Shown piece by piece: positions 36,040 through 45,167 of a stretch of 64,000 bases of DNA. The stretch spans positions 18,478 through 82,477 of the forward strand of contig JAFWMD010000049.1 of the NCBI GenBank assembly GCA_017510725.1, read 5' to 3'. The notes below the pieces were generated by a model. That model made no database searches. It saw only the letters and a program-made list of their open reading frames with translations, and was not told the DNA's origin. How positions within the stretch are numbered: the stretch's first letter is position 1; each line of letters begins with the position of its first letter. The position numbers and the translations under genes were made by a program. This DNA comes from Mogibacterium sp. Lineage in GTDB: Bacteria > Bacillota > Clostridia > Peptostreptococcales > Anaerovoracaceae.

Positions 36040-38133
36040 TTGAAATCTTCCAAAGGTCTCTCCAATACAGTAAGAATCCTGAGTACCATTGCGATGTTCG
36101 CGGTGGTACTTGTTTCGCTTGTGGTTTATCGCGCGGACATACTGGGTCTGCTGCTGTTTTTCGCGTTCATCGTTTTCTACGTGCTGCTGCCGGGCTTGCT
36201 GATAGTACGGCTCTGCAGGTTCAGTGCGGGGCACGCATCTGCCGATCTTCTGGTATCTTTCCTTGCCGGATGGTCGCTCGTGGTGTTCGAATACTTCATT
36301 ACACAGGCTACGGGGCCTAAGATCATGCTGTACGCTCTCGGGCCTGTACTTTCCGCTCTTTACATATGCCTTATAGCCGGCGGCAAACGCGGACCGCTGC
36401 TTATCCGCAAGGTATCCCTTGCGGACATACCTGCGTCATTCTATCTGTTCATGGCGCTGCTCATGTGCTACGTCTTCATGTTCACACAGTTCCAGTACCT
36501 TTCGCCGGAGCACACTCAGAGCATCTATACCAGTCTGGACAAGACATATCAGATGAGCCTCATCGGCTCACTCTCGCACGGATATCCTCTGGTCGACCCT
36601 CTGGTTTCAGGCAGAATCGTCCACTATCACATATTCTCACAGGTGCTGCTTGCTGTGCCTGTGATGCTCTTTGGCATGACCCCGGACTTTCTCGTTATGT
36701 CATGCACGCCGTATCTGACCACAGCTCTCATGGGTCTTTCCATGTACGCGATGTTCAGATACTTCTGCAAAAGGCAGGACAGAGCCGGCGTCTATTCGCT
36801 GTCTTTCCTGCTTGCCAATGTTTTCATAGGCAGGAGCATATCGGCCTCATACATGTTCAGAATGCTTCTGATAAACGAGAACTACGCCGGCTTCTCGGCA
36901 GCCTGCTTCATAGCTGCCGTCATAGTGCTCAGTGTTTATTTCAGACAGACCGGCACCGGACAGAAGGCTGCATCAGTCGCGCTGCTGACCGTACTGACCA
37001 TGCTTCTCACGGGCATCAAGGCCCCTCTCGGACTGGTCCTTGCGGGAGGCCTTATCGGTACATTCCTTCTCGGCATCATACTCAGGAGGGTCTCCTTCAT
37101 GGAAGCTCTGATGCCAACACTCTTACCGTCAGCAGGATTCTTCTTTGTCTATCAGTTCCTGCTTGCACTTAACGGATCTAATGGTGTCGGCGGCGAATCT
37201 ATCTTCGGCTTTGGAAAAATCGTAGGAGTCTGCTTCTGGAAGTCCGGTGTAACGAAGATACTGAAAGGCATGGGGATACCTTCATCTCTGAGACTCGTGA
37301 TCATCATGGGACTCTTCCTGGTGGTCTTCTTCACTATATACGCCCTGCCGTTTGCAATCGGATACATCCGTGAGCTCATTCTCGTCGTAAAGGGAGACAA
37401 GGAGTACGACTTTGCGAAAGTAACAGTCTATGCTTCGGCCTTCGTCGGCTTCGTCGCAATGATGCTCCTCAGGTACTCCGGTCACAGCCAGGTATACTTC
37501 GGAGTTGCGACTCTCATATTCGCTCCGCTTATAGTTTTCTGGTTCTTTGAAGACAAGGAGGACATCACCAGCAAGGCTGTCTCTGCCCTGTTCGTGCTTT
37601 CAAAGGTATGGTTCTTTGCAGTCCTCATTCTGACGACGGCAACGCTGGCCATGTGCTACAGGGACACATTCCCGACAGTGATGAAGCATGCTGATCCGAC
37701 TTCAAAATACAACAAGTATAAGAGCATGTCGGCAGAGGAGTACGAATCTGTAAAGTGGATCAGGGAAAACACCCCTGAGGACACTCTTATTGCAACGCAG
37801 ATGTACAAGTCGATGGGTGACAAGGGCTACTCGGTCGAAAACAGATGGCATCACTGCCACTTCCTGTATGCGGCATATTCAGTAAGGAATTACTATCTGG
37901 AAGGTTCCGGATACACCTTCACGGACGTTGAGGCGGAGGACCGCCGCGAGATGATAAAGAATACCGATAAACTGTATGACCCTGAAAACGAGGCCCGCGG
38001 TGATGACGCCCGTGAGCTCGGAGTTGAGTACGTAATGGTAACACAAAAAATCTACCCAACTCCTGATCTGAGCTCGGCAGATTACGAAAAGGTCTTCTCG
38101 AATAAAGACGTAGATATTTATAAGGTCAGGTAA
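36040..38133 (+). CDS. Large polytopic membrane protein, GT-C/polymerase-like
   Basis: 697 residues from a TTG start with AGGGGG eight bases upstream. About 13-15 helices are followed by a C-terminal soluble part (EYESVKWIRENTPEDTLIATQ, ELGVEYVMVTQKI) seen in GT-C type glycosyltransferases, where this motif region lies outside. The first long loop has FQYLSPEHTQSIYTSLDKTYQMSLIGSLSHGYP, similar to the Asp/His loop near GT-C active sites. Likely a polyprenyl-phosphate-sugar-dependent glycosyltransferase or polymer ligase. Its transcript ends in element copy B. Confidence 0.62.
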   Translation: MKSSKGLSNTVRILSTIAMFAVVLVSLVVYRADILGLLLFFAFIVFYVLLPGLLIVRLCRFSAGHASADLLVSFLAGWSLVVFEYFITQATGPKIMLYALGPVLSALYICLIAGGKRGPLLIRKVSLADIPASFYLFMALLMCYVFMFTQFQYLSPEHTQSIYTSLDKTYQMSLIGSLSHGYPLVDPLVSGRIVHYHIFSQVLLAVPVMLFGMTPDFLVMSCTPYLTTALMGLSMYAMFRYFCKRQDRAGVYSLSFLLANVFIGRSISASYMFRMLLINENYAGFSAACFIAAVIVLSVYFRQTGTGQKAASVALLTVLTMLLTGIKAPLGLVLAGGLIGTFLLGIILRRVSFMEALMPTLLPSAGFFFVYQFLLALNGSNGVGGESIFGFGKIVGVCFWKSGVTKILKGMGIPSSLRLVIIMGLFLVVFFTIYALPFAIGYIRELILVVKGDKEYDFAKVTVYASAFVGFVAMMLLRYSGHSQVYFGVATLIFAPLIVFWFFEDKEDITSKAVSALFVLSKVWFFAVLILTTATLAMCYRDTFPTVMKHADPTSKYNKYKSMSAEEYESVKWIRENTPEDTLIATQMYKSMGDKGYSVENRWHHCHFLYAAYSVRNYYLEGSGYTFTDVEAEDRREMIKNTDKLYDPENEARGDDARELGVEYVMVTQKIYPTPDLSSADYEKVFSNKDVDIYKVR

Positions 38134-38140
38134 TAACAAA

Positions 38141-38336
38141 GGCATCCATAAAGGCCGATGACAGCGCTGCGTAGGAGTCGCTATGAGTCTCGTGAGGAGA
38201 CTGAAGGCGGCTGGCTAAGAGCTGACGGTCGCAAGCGCAGCGCGTCGACACAGCTCTCCAGCCGGCAAAGTCGGACGAACAGAGACTCACGACGACGGAG
38301 CATAGCTGTCAGAGGCGTTTATGGATGCCGCTTTTT
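38141..38336 (+). repeat. Structured intergenic element, copy B, ending in a terminator
   Basis: The outer stem GGCATCCATAAA (38141-38152) pairs perfectly with TTTATGGATGCC (38318-38329) and is extended by TGACAGC on the left and GCTGTCA on the right. TTTTT follows at 38332, so the whole forms a terminator for the plus-strand operon. The core (about 38180-38308) matches copy A. Inner stems: AGTCTC/GAGACT, GGCTGG/CCAGCC, AGAGCTG/CAGCTCT and GCTATG/CATAGC. It lies between convergent genes and its right arm contains the stop codon of the flippase gene. Confidence 0.82.
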
Positions 38337-39584
38337 AATGAAATAGAATGTCATTACTGCAAATACAGCTGACAGTATTGCGAGCAGTACGGTATACAGT
38401 ACACATGCACCTCTTATTCCGTAAGTCGATACGGCCCTGTTTGCCGTCAGCCCCGCCAGGATCGCAAGCACTATGTAACCGGAGGTCAGGTGCTTCTGGA
38501 ATCTCATGACGGTGATGACAACGGCAAAGAAGTTGACCAATGCCAGCATTCCGCCTCCTATCATGAGTATCGCCAGGTCGATTCTGTAAGCGGAAAGATC
38601 AGCATTATACATAATACCCAGAACAGGGCAGCCTATCGTGAGCGCCACGGCTATCGCCAGCAGAGTTATCGCCAGTATGACGAATATCTGCCTTACCACG
38701 ATCTTAGTGAACCCCTTTATCTCAGAGTCGTCCCACTTATGAGCGAGATCAACGAGTATAGGGTTGAAGATGAAGTTGGCAAACAGTCCGATCGCAAAGA
38801 CAGGCATGAATATGAAATTGTAGCAAGCCTGGTCTGTGTCTGTCATGCAGGCATCGATAGCGTACTTAGGAGCGTTGCTCACATACAGCAGCATGAAATA
38901 TCCGGCGAACAGCGGGAAGCAGTCGATGAAGATCTTTAAAATCCTGCTCCACCTGAATCTGAACTCCAGCTCAGCGAAGTCTTTCATGACCGCGAGGCTT
39001 GATGTAAGGAACGCGAGTATCACTGCAACCAGCCATATGGTCATCGAGACCGCCATGTTGTGCGTTATCGCAAGAGCGATCATGAACACGACCATGCCGA
39101 TGAACGTCCTGTAGAGGTTGGTCTTTGCGGAGACATCGAGTCTGCCGACCTGCTGGTATCTTCCGAAGTATACCTCAGAGTACGCCTCTACCACCTTGAT
39201 CATGCACACCATGAATACTATGTATGCTTTATATGCTGAATAGTCGCGCCACTTATAGCAGACAATCGTATAGACCACGCTCGCGATCACAGTTATGGCG
39301 CAGGCAACCACTCTGTGTGAGTGATAGTCAGTAAAACTGAGCTCTTCATTTACGTCGCTGACCTGGTACTTTCTTACTCCGTATTCTCCGACGTAGTACA
39401 TAAGGCTGCCGACTGCGTATGCGATCGAAAAGACACCCGCATCCTCAAGGCCATTGGTCCTGGTGATAACAAGCAGGACTATTGCAGACTGAAGCGCAAA
39501 AAGGAATGCTGACATCGTGTTCCAGATGTAGCTGTCGCGCGTTATGTTATTAGAGTTTACAAACAGTCGCTTTAGTCCGTTCAT
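38319..39584 (-). CDS. Polysaccharide flippase-like membrane protein (Wzx/MATE-type)
   Basis: 421 residues with about twelve helices. The N-terminal SYIWNTMSAFLFALQSAIVLLVITRT and GVFSIAYAVGSLMYYVGEYGVRKYQV are typical of oligosaccharide flippases of the PST family, as are ACYNFIFMPVFAIGLFANFIFNPIL and LSAYRIDLAILMIGGGMLALVNFF. It probably moves undecaprenyl-linked repeat units to the outer face. It is transcribed after the L,D-transpeptidase gene, and its last codons overlap the right stem of element B. Confidence 0.82.
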   Translation of the reverse strand: MNGLKRLFVNSNNITRDSYIWNTMSAFLFALQSAIVLLVITRTNGLEDAGVFSIAYAVGSLMYYVGEYGVRKYQVSDVNEELSFTDYHSHRVVACAITVIASVVYTIVCYKWRDYSAYKAYIVFMVCMIKVVEAYSEVYFGRYQQVGRLDVSAKTNLYRTFIGMVVFMIALAITHNMAVSMTIWLVAVILAFLTSSLAVMKDFAELEFRFRWSRILKIFIDCFPLFAGYFMLLYVSNAPKYAIDACMTDTDQACYNFIFMPVFAIGLFANFIFNPILVDLAHKWDDSEIKGFTKIVVRQIFVILAITLLAIAVALTIGCPVLGIMYNADLSAYRIDLAILMIGGGMLALVNFFAVVITVMRFQKHLTSGYIVLAILAGLTANRAVSTYGIRGACVLYTVLLAILSAVFAVMTFYFIKKRHP

Positions 39585-39608
39585 TACATTTATGCCTGTC
39601 CTTTACAT

Positions 39609-39641
39609 TAAAGAAGCGTCCCGCCATTGGAGACGCTTCTT
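39609..39641 (-). terminator. Terminator after the L,D-transpeptidase gene
   Basis: Ten-base-pair stem AAGAAGCGTC / GACGCTTCTT between 39611 and 39641, 24 bases past the stop at 39665. The T-run is short on the minus strand (TTTAA) and longer on the plus strand, so read-through into the flippase gene is possible. Confidence 0.6.
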
Positions 39642-39664
39642 CGTTTCTTTTTATATCGCTGTCA

Positions 39665-41242
39665 TTAGTGTACGAATACTCTTGTATACTTAGGAATCTT
39701 CTTGTAGATCCATACAGCATTCTTGGACTGGTTTCTAGCGCATGCACCTGATTCAGGCCAGCCCGGTTTCGGCCACTTCTTCTGAACACCGTGGATTGAG
39801 AAAAACTTTGTAACGTTCCACAGCGGTGTGCCGTGCTGGCTGTTTAGCTTGCGGTTGATCTTTGTGGACCCTGTAGCTGTAGGCATTGATGCTTTTCCTG
39901 TGGATACAGGGAGCATCGCCATCTGCTTATTTTTGAGTCCGTATTCATTCGCAGTCACGATTCTCCATTTGCCGGACTTCTTCTGGAAGACATACTCTTT
40001 CTGGGAGAACAGGTTGACCCAGATCATGTAGTTAGTAGTAGCCTTCTTGATTCCGCGGTCGCGAGCATACTGCTCTGCCTCTTCGATTGTATAAGGCGGC
40101 TGTGTGTTCTCACCTCTCTTGTTCTTTATGGCAGTAATGTGCTTTGAAAGGGTCGGTTTTACTCTGATCTTCATTGTGTGGTAAGTTCTGATCTTGCCGT
40201 CCTTGCACTTATAGTCGAAAATGTATTTACCATCGCTGAAGCCTCTGGCGTACACTATCGCACCCTTCTTTACATTGATCGTTACCTTGCCGCCTGAGTG
40301 GCTTGTAAGCGAAGCGCCTGCCTTGAACTTGAGCTTGTAGTACAGTGTCTTTACGATATCGCCGGTTGTTGTGGACTCTGCGAGAACCTTTCCGTTGGAA
40401 TCCTTGGCAGTGATCGTATAGGTGAAGCGGTCCTTGCCATCGATGTTTCCTGAGAACTTTGAGCCGGAGCTCTTGTTGTAAAGGTTAATGATATCCTTCT
40501 CTGTGCCGACCTTGTGTGTCAGTGTAAGTCCTGTTGTGTTTCCATAGTCCTGGCCATTGACCTTGATGAAATATCTTGCCGCACCAGGAACCTGATTCCA
40601 CTTGAGGATAACAGTCTTATAGCTCGATACCTTTCTGAAACCAGGTACCGGACCAGGAAGGGTTGCAGCACTGACAGTTCCGACTACCCTGTCACCTATT
40701 TTGAATGTGAATGTATAGGAGGTTCCTGCAGCAAGGTCTGCAACTGTATAGGATGTGCCGGTGATGCCAGGGATCTCCTTGCCTTCATAAGCAATCGTGA
40801 TAGTCTCGCCTGCAGCAAGTGATTCATCAGGCTTGAATGCCCATGTCAGAGGGATGGCGTTTTGTGTGGCTGTGCCTGCTGCCAGGTTAACAAGTTCTGT
40901 TACGGAAGGGACTGCACGAGGAGCAGCCAGCATGGCTTCAGCTTCAGTTTCAGCACTTCCTTCAGCTTCAGCAGGGGCTGCATCTTCTGCAGGTGCCTCA
41001 GCATCTTCTGCAGGTGCCGGTTCCTCTTCTTCTGCTGCTGCCGGTTCTTCTTCAGCCGGGGTCTCCTCAGGTTCGGTTACTTCTTCAACAGTTTCTTCAA
41101 CTTGTCCTTCGCCTTCCTCGAGTACAATCTGGTCGTTGCTGTTTTCAGGCTGCTCTTCACCTGATTCAGCAAACATCTCGAAAGAGCTCATGGTTACGAA
41201 GAGAGTCATGATCAGAAATATTGCAGCTATTCTTTTACGCAT
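39665..41242 (-). CDS. Exported L,D-transpeptidase (YkuD family) with fibronectin-type modules
   Basis: About 525 residues from the ATG at 41242 (GAAGGAA 7 bases upstream). Signal peptide, a Glu/Ala/Pro-rich acidic spacer, two fibronectin-like modules (NAIPLTWAFKPDESLAAG, TVILKWNQVPGAARYFIKVNG), a YkuD domain starting NYMIWVNLFSQKEYVFQ, and catalytic blocks FFSIHGV and PESGACARNQSKNAVWIY. The family norm is SHGCxR; here the histidine next to the cysteine is replaced (SGACAR), while Cys and Arg remain. The enzyme makes 3-3 peptidoglycan links or anchors proteins. It has its own promoter. Confidence 0.87.
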   Translation of the reverse strand: MRKRIAAIFLIMTLFVTMSSFEMFAESGEEQPENSNDQIVLEEGEGQVEETVEEVTEPEETPAEEEPAAAEEEEPAPAEDAEAPAEDAAPAEAEGSAETEAEAMLAAPRAVPSVTELVNLAAGTATQNAIPLTWAFKPDESLAAGETITIAYEGKEIPGITGTSYTVADLAAGTSYTFTFKIGDRVVGTVSAATLPGPVPGFRKVSSYKTVILKWNQVPGAARYFIKVNGQDYGNTTGLTLTHKVGTEKDIINLYNKSSGSKFSGNIDGKDRFTYTITAKDSNGKVLAESTTTGDIVKTLYYKLKFKAGASLTSHSGGKVTINVKKGAIVYARGFSDGKYIFDYKCKDGKIRTYHTMKIRVKPTLSKHITAIKNKRGENTQPPYTIEEAEQYARDRGIKKATTNYMIWVNLFSQKEYVFQKKSGKWRIVTANEYGLKNKQMAMLPVSTGKASMPTATGSTKINRKLNSQHGTPLWNVTKFFSIHGVQKKWPKPGWPESGACARNQSKNAVWIYKKIPKYTRVFVH

Positions 41243-41305
41243 GTTCAATTCCTTCTCTTTCTATATAATTATCCTCAAATTTCTTAGCACATATTAAACT
41301 AACAT

Positions 41306-41335
41306 ATTATAACAGTTAACAAATATGCTAGTCAA
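41306..41335 (-). promoter_or_regulatory. Promoter of the L,D-transpeptidase gene
   Basis: TTGACT (41330-41335), 18 bases, and perfect TATAAT (41306-41311) on the minus strand, giving a leader of about 55 bases. The -35 box overlaps the stop codon of the upstream membrane protein gene. Confidence 0.7.
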
Positions 41336-43085
41336 CCGAGACCACTTTGTAAATCGGTATGTCAGCGACCTCATCCACCTGCTCAAAGACTATCTTCTTT
41401 TCATCACTTCCGTACCACTTGTTGTAGTACTCGAGCAGCATGTCCTTCTTGTACTTGCCAAACATAAGAACGCCCGGATTATCAATGAGGTCCTTTACCG
41501 GATTGCTTATACCGTGTTTGGCAAGGAAATTGAGTCTCGATGGTGTCATGGCTTCCCAGCCTCCCGTGTTGGTGCAATTATCCTGCATCTTTGCCGGGGC
41601 AAGCGGGTCCATGTACGTAGCCGGCCACTTCTGTATAGGCGTAGGCATGATGTAGAACTTATCCGGATATCCTTCGAGATAAGCCGCGACCTCCTCGCTT
41701 GCAACCACGTCGTTGTTATGAGCTGCCTTTGCGCTTTCAATCTTTACCGCCTTAGGGAAAAGTGTCAGCAGTGCTGCGGCCGCAAGTATACAGAGCAGGC
41801 GTCCTGTCCATTTGCGCCATGCCTTCCGGTCAGGTTCCTTGCCCTCGGCCATTATGACATATAGCAGCCAGAACGCTGCGCTCACATCAGCCACGTAGAA
41901 CGCCCTGTAATTGGTCCTCTGCATGTAGTAAATGGTTATGTAGAGGGCGACAGTAAGCGCTCCGAACAGCGGTATGTATATCCAGCTTTTCGGTCTGACC
42001 GTCAGCAGCATGAATACGCAGATAAACGCAAGCGCTATTATGTGCATGCCGGTAAAGCTGCGCTCCTTCAGTGCCTTCACAGTCTTCCTCACAAACCTCT
42101 TGACAGCCTTCTCCACCGTCATGTAAGTCGAAAGAGCAGGTGCATTTATTTTGTTTATTGTCTTGAGGTTCTCGAGCGAAGCAGCTCCGTCGTAGTCGAG
42201 CACAAACCTGTCGATGGTGATGATATCATTCTCACTGATGCCCGCAGCATCATACTCGGCCCTGAACTTATCGTAGTTTTTGACCAGCGGATAATCAGTG
42301 ATCTTTATGCGTTCAGCCTGATACTCCCTCGCAAGAGCGAGCTCCGGAGTGGACGCGTTCATGCGGTCTGACTGCATGTCGAAAGCATATGGAGCAACGA
42401 GAAGTGCCACTATTACCAGCACCAGGCCGATCTCCAGGACCGGTTTCTTCCCTTTGAAATACTCCCTGCCGTTCAGTATCCACCATACGAGCATGAACAG
42501 GAACACGAACGAAAGCGCAGGGAACATTCCCATCTGCCTGTAGCACACTCCCGCGAAGTACAGCAGAAAACCGCCAATATACGCCAGGATGTTTTTACGC
42601 CTCGTATAGGCATCAGCAACATAAAGCAGACCTGCCGCCATAAGCAGTGCAGATGTCTTCGTGAACTGTATCGCGCTGTAATGATCGAAGGCAAAGAACG
42701 CTATCACGACTGCCGCAAGCAGCCATTCGGTGATCTCCCTGCTCCTTTCGATAAGTACTCTGAATACAGCGGTGAACGCAATACACGACATGACTATCTG
42801 CGAAAGCATGAAAATGTTCACGCCTGTAAACATCTTCTGCAGCACTATAAGCACCCTGCACAGATAGTAATTTACGAATCCCACGTACGGGTAGCCTTCC
42901 GCTATCTTGCATGCGATAGAATAATCGTCATTGGTCTCATAGTACATTGGCGCGAAGTGCAGCACTGCAAAGAGGATCGCCAGGTTGACGGCGATCGAAA
43001 CCAGCCAGAATACCCATGCACCGGTCTTCTTCTCTTCTACAACAGTATTCGAACCATGCTTTTCTATGTAGTTATTGTTACTCAT
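41328..43085 (-). CDS. GT-C-like polytopic membrane protein
   Basis: 585 residues from the ATG at 43085; the frame continues to 43142 but only into a palindromic intergenic element. About ten helices. The first outer loop has PMYYETNDDYSIACKIAEGYP, an acidic NDD pair at the position where GT-C transferases hold their catalytic Asp. A long soluble C-terminus follows. The ribosome site is weak (AGAATTAAAAAT). With the two polyprenyl-sugar synthases upstream, it likely uses a polyprenyl-phosphate sugar to modify a surface polymer. Exact family not recognised. Confidence 0.62.
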   Translation of the reverse strand: MSNNNYIEKHGSNTVVEEKKTGAWVFWLVSIAVNLAILFAVLHFAPMYYETNDDYSIACKIAEGYPYVGFVNYYLCRVLIVLQKMFTGVNIFMLSQIVMSCIAFTAVFRVLIERSREITEWLLAAVVIAFFAFDHYSAIQFTKTSALLMAAGLLYVADAYTRRKNILAYIGGFLLYFAGVCYRQMGMFPALSFVFLFMLVWWILNGREYFKGKKPVLEIGLVLVIVALLVAPYAFDMQSDRMNASTPELALAREYQAERIKITDYPLVKNYDKFRAEYDAAGISENDIITIDRFVLDYDGAASLENLKTINKINAPALSTYMTVEKAVKRFVRKTVKALKERSFTGMHIIALAFICVFMLLTVRPKSWIYIPLFGALTVALYITIYYMQRTNYRAFYVADVSAAFWLLYVIMAEGKEPDRKAWRKWTGRLLCILAAAALLTLFPKAVKIESAKAAHNNDVVASEEVAAYLEGYPDKFYIMPTPIQKWPATYMDPLAPAKMQDNCTNTGGWEAMTPSRLNFLAKHGISNPVKDLIDNPGVLMFGKYKKDMLLEYYNKWYGSDEKKIVFEQVDEVADIPIYKVVSVD

Positions 43086-43102
43086 ATTTTTAATTCTATA
43101 TA

Positions 43103-43245
43103 GACTCAAAATTTCCTCGCTCGGGTACGCCTCCCGGCTCAAAATTTGCGACGCATCGGTTTCGGGCTCGAACTTCGCAGCACGCTGCTCGTTCTCCCCT
43201 CGTAACCGGCTGCAAATTGGCCCCTCGCTCGGACAATTTTGAGTC
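43103..43245. repeat. Palindromic intergenic element, second type
   Basis: Perfect 11-base inverted ends GACTCAAAATT (43103-43113) and AATTTTGAGTC (43235-43245). Inside, CTCAAAATTTGC (43138-43149) faces GCAAATT (43212-43218), CATCGG faces CCGG, and CCTCGCTCGG occurs twice in direct order (43115-43124 and 43223-43232). About 143 bases, GC-rich, non-coding, between the SMR gene stop and the GT-C gene start. No similarity to the 34/38-kb elements. Confidence 0.6.
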
Positions 43246-43255
43246 CGCTTATTAT

Positions 43256-43591
43256 TTATAAAGTATAAATAAGTACACCGGCGATAATAATCAGATTGCC
43301 TATCAGCTGCTTTCTGTTGAATTTCTCCTTGAGCAGGAAATACGACAGCAGCATGACGAATACGTATGTGAATGTGTCGATGACCGAGCCGTACCTCATG
43401 TCGACCTTCGTGAACGCCCAGGTATTGACGAACAGCACGGAGAACGCGATGAAGTATGCTGTGATCACTCGCCAGTTGAGGTACTCATAAATCCAGCTCT
43501 TGTGTTCCATTTTTGCGCTCTGTTTGAGCAGCACCTGCGAACCCGCCGAGAAGAAGGTCGCAATGAAAAGCATCAGCAGGTAGATGTTCAT
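43256..43591 (-). CDS. Small multidrug-resistance-type membrane protein, second of a pair
   Basis: 111 residues, four helices (MNIYLLMLFIATFFSAGSQVLLKQSA, VITAYFIAFSVLFVNTWAF, GSVIDTFTYVFVMLLSYFLL, QLIGNLIIIAGVLIYTL). It has the EamA/SMR half-size layout like ArnE/ArnF, which together flip undecaprenyl-phosphate-linked amino sugars. It overlaps the start of the pair's other gene by 4 bases, which supports a heterodimer. Drug export is the other possibility, but the operon favours a sugar flippase. Confidence 0.72.
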   Translation of the reverse strand: MNIYLLMLFIATFFSAGSQVLLKQSAKMEHKSWIYEYLNWRVITAYFIAFSVLFVNTWAFTKVDMRYGSVIDTFTYVFVMLLSYFLLKEKFNRKQLIGNLIIIAGVLIYTL

Positions 43592-43968
43592 GCCGTCTCC
43601 CTCCCTTCTTCGTCGTAATTAGTGTTGAGAGTCACTATTATGACTCCGAGCAGCACTACAATAAGGCCGATAATATTCTTCAGGTTAAGATGTTCACTGT
43701 ATATTGCTACCGCCCAGATCTGCCCCCAGATAAGATAAACGCTCCGGTTGGCATAGGCTACATGCAGGCTTATGTTCTTTATGACTATCTGCCACGCGAG
43801 TGCGTATACCACGCATACCATGAGCATCGCAAATACAAAAATATACAGGCGCGGATTGGTGAAGCCGCCCGCGTTATACGCGTTGGCGGCCGCCTTGGCA
43901 AATACGCCTGTAAATGAGAACACCATTATGCATAAATGAAGAAGTCCGTATGTCTTTACTTTTTCCAT
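43588..43968 (-). CDS. Small multidrug-resistance-type membrane protein, first of a pair
   Basis: 126 residues, four helices (LLHLCIMVFSFTGVFAKAAA, LYIFVFAMLMVCVVYALAW, VYLIWGQIWAVAIYSEHL, IIGLIVVLLGVIIVTLN). Similar size to its partner at 43256 but divergent. The 13-base overlap with the ATP-grasp gene upstream and the 4-base overlap with its partner show tight translational coupling. Likely half of an ArnE/F-like polyprenyl-sugar flippase. Confidence 0.72.
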   Translation of the reverse strand: MEKVKTYGLLHLCIMVFSFTGVFAKAAANAYNAGGFTNPRLYIFVFAMLMVCVVYALAWQIVIKNISLHVAYANRSVYLIWGQIWAVAIYSEHLNLKNIIGLIVVLLGVIIVTLNTNYDEEGRETA

Positions 43969-45167
43969 AATTCCCTCATAGGGGTCCCGTCAGCGCAGAT
44001 CGCCGCGTAGATCTCATCCATGACTCCGTTTACGATCCGCTCGTCGTCAGTGCTCGCTATCAGGTGTCCTATCCTGGTAGTTCCGTTATGCATCTGCTCC
44101 ACGGTCTGCCCCACTTTGTAATCGAGAACGATATCATATCCGCGTGCTCTTATTCTGTCAATGGCTTCTTCGTCAATTGATGTAATTGTGCCATCCACCG
44201 GGCTCATAAGCAGCTTGGACATGCACGAAGTTCTCTGATCGGATATGCCCAGATCGTCCATCTTTCCAAGGGCATTCTCTATCATTTTCTCGTAGAAGTC
44301 GAAACCGTAGTAAATCGATATGAGTTCAGGAATGCCTGTAGCACCGGCTCTGCCGCCCATCTCGATGATATATACATTCTCTCCGTCTACAAACACGTCG
44401 GAGTTGAACGCACAGTTATTGAGCCCAAGCGCCTTTACCGCCAGCGTCACCTGCTTATCGATCTCCGCAAGCACCTTTTCAGTGTTGCGGTACGGGAATG
44501 AATGGCCTGCCGGGATAGTGGCGCCCTTGAACTTATAGGTGTATTTCGTGTGAGGAGCAATAAGCATTACCTCTCCGTCCTTCACCATTCCGTCTACACC
44601 TATCTCCTTGCCGTTAAGCTTCTCCTCAACGAGCACATAGCTCTTGTGGGAGTATCCGACAGCAGCTTCATAAGCCTCCTTAAGCTCCTCCTCGGAATCT
44701 ACCACATTAATACCGCGGCTTCCCGAGCTGTCAACACACTTAACAACTACCGGATATCCGATCTCTGCAGCTGCCGCATATGCCTCATCGAGGCTTTCAG
44801 CCTTGATGAACTTCGATGCAGAAACTCCGCCGGCTGCGAAGGCTTTCTTCATTTCGTACTTGTCGCACGCCTTTACGGCTGCCTCTTCGGAGATTCCGGC
44901 AAGACCCATCGCCTCGTTTACATGACCAATCGTTGCTACCGCAACGTCAGTACCCGAAGTGCAGATTCCGTCCACGCCTTCATCTCTGCAGACATTCAGG
45001 ATGGCTTCCTTGTCTATTGTGTTGATGTAGCAGACCTTGTCTGCATCCGAAAACCCCGGATAATTGCCCGGTATACTCGATACGATAGTGTAAAGTCCCA
45101 TGCGCTTAGCTGTTCTTATCAGCGGCACCTGATACACGCTTGCGCCGAGTATCATGATCTTCTTCAT
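43956..45167 (-). CDS. ATP-grasp family ligase
   Basis: 403 residues. The pre-ATP-grasp Rossmann start MILGASVYQVPLIRTAKRMG is followed by VKACDKYEMKKAFAAGGV, PVVVKCVDSSGSRGI (ATP-binding loop), YVLVEEKLNGKEIGVDGMV and the metal-binding IIEMGGRAGATGIPEL. The family forms amide or carboxylate bonds through acyl-phosphates. Next to two sugar transferases it could attach an amino acid to a 4-amino sugar or make a small building block; that is inference. Coupled to the GT2 gene upstream by a one-base overlap. Confidence 0.85.
   Translation of the reverse strand: MKKIMILGASVYQVPLIRTAKRMGLYTIVSSIPGNYPGFSDADKVCYINTIDKEAILNVCRDEGVDGICTSGTDVAVATIGHVNEAMGLAGISEEAAVKACDKYEMKKAFAAGGVSASKFIKAESLDEAYAAAAEIGYPVVVKCVDSSGSRGINVVDSEEELKEAYEAAVGYSHKSYVLVEEKLNGKEIGVDGMVKDGEVMLIAPHTKYTYKFKGATIPAGHSFPYRNTEKVLAEIDKQVTLAVKALGLNNCAFNSDVFVDGENVYIIEMGGRAGATGIPELISIYYGFDFYEKMIENALGKMDDLGISDQRTSCMSKLLMSPVDGTITSIDEEAIDRIRARGYDIVLDYKVGQTVEQMHNGTTRIGHLIASTDDERIVNGVMDEIYAAICADGTPMRELWKK

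Noticed and set aside
38158-38346. Open frame on the plus strand inside element copy B
   Set aside because: It lies wholly in the palindromic element and overlaps the flippase end; no ribosome site was seen.
40797-41297. Open frames on the plus strand opposite the Glu/Ala/Pro-rich spacer of the transpeptidase, and similar ones opposite other acidic spacers
   Set aside because: Low-complexity shadows (Ser-rich runs) of real minus-strand genes.
43086-43142. Longer start of the GT-C-like protein inside the 43-kb palindrome
   Set aside because: The added residues come from repeat DNA; the ATG at 43085 gives a normal N-terminus before the first helix.
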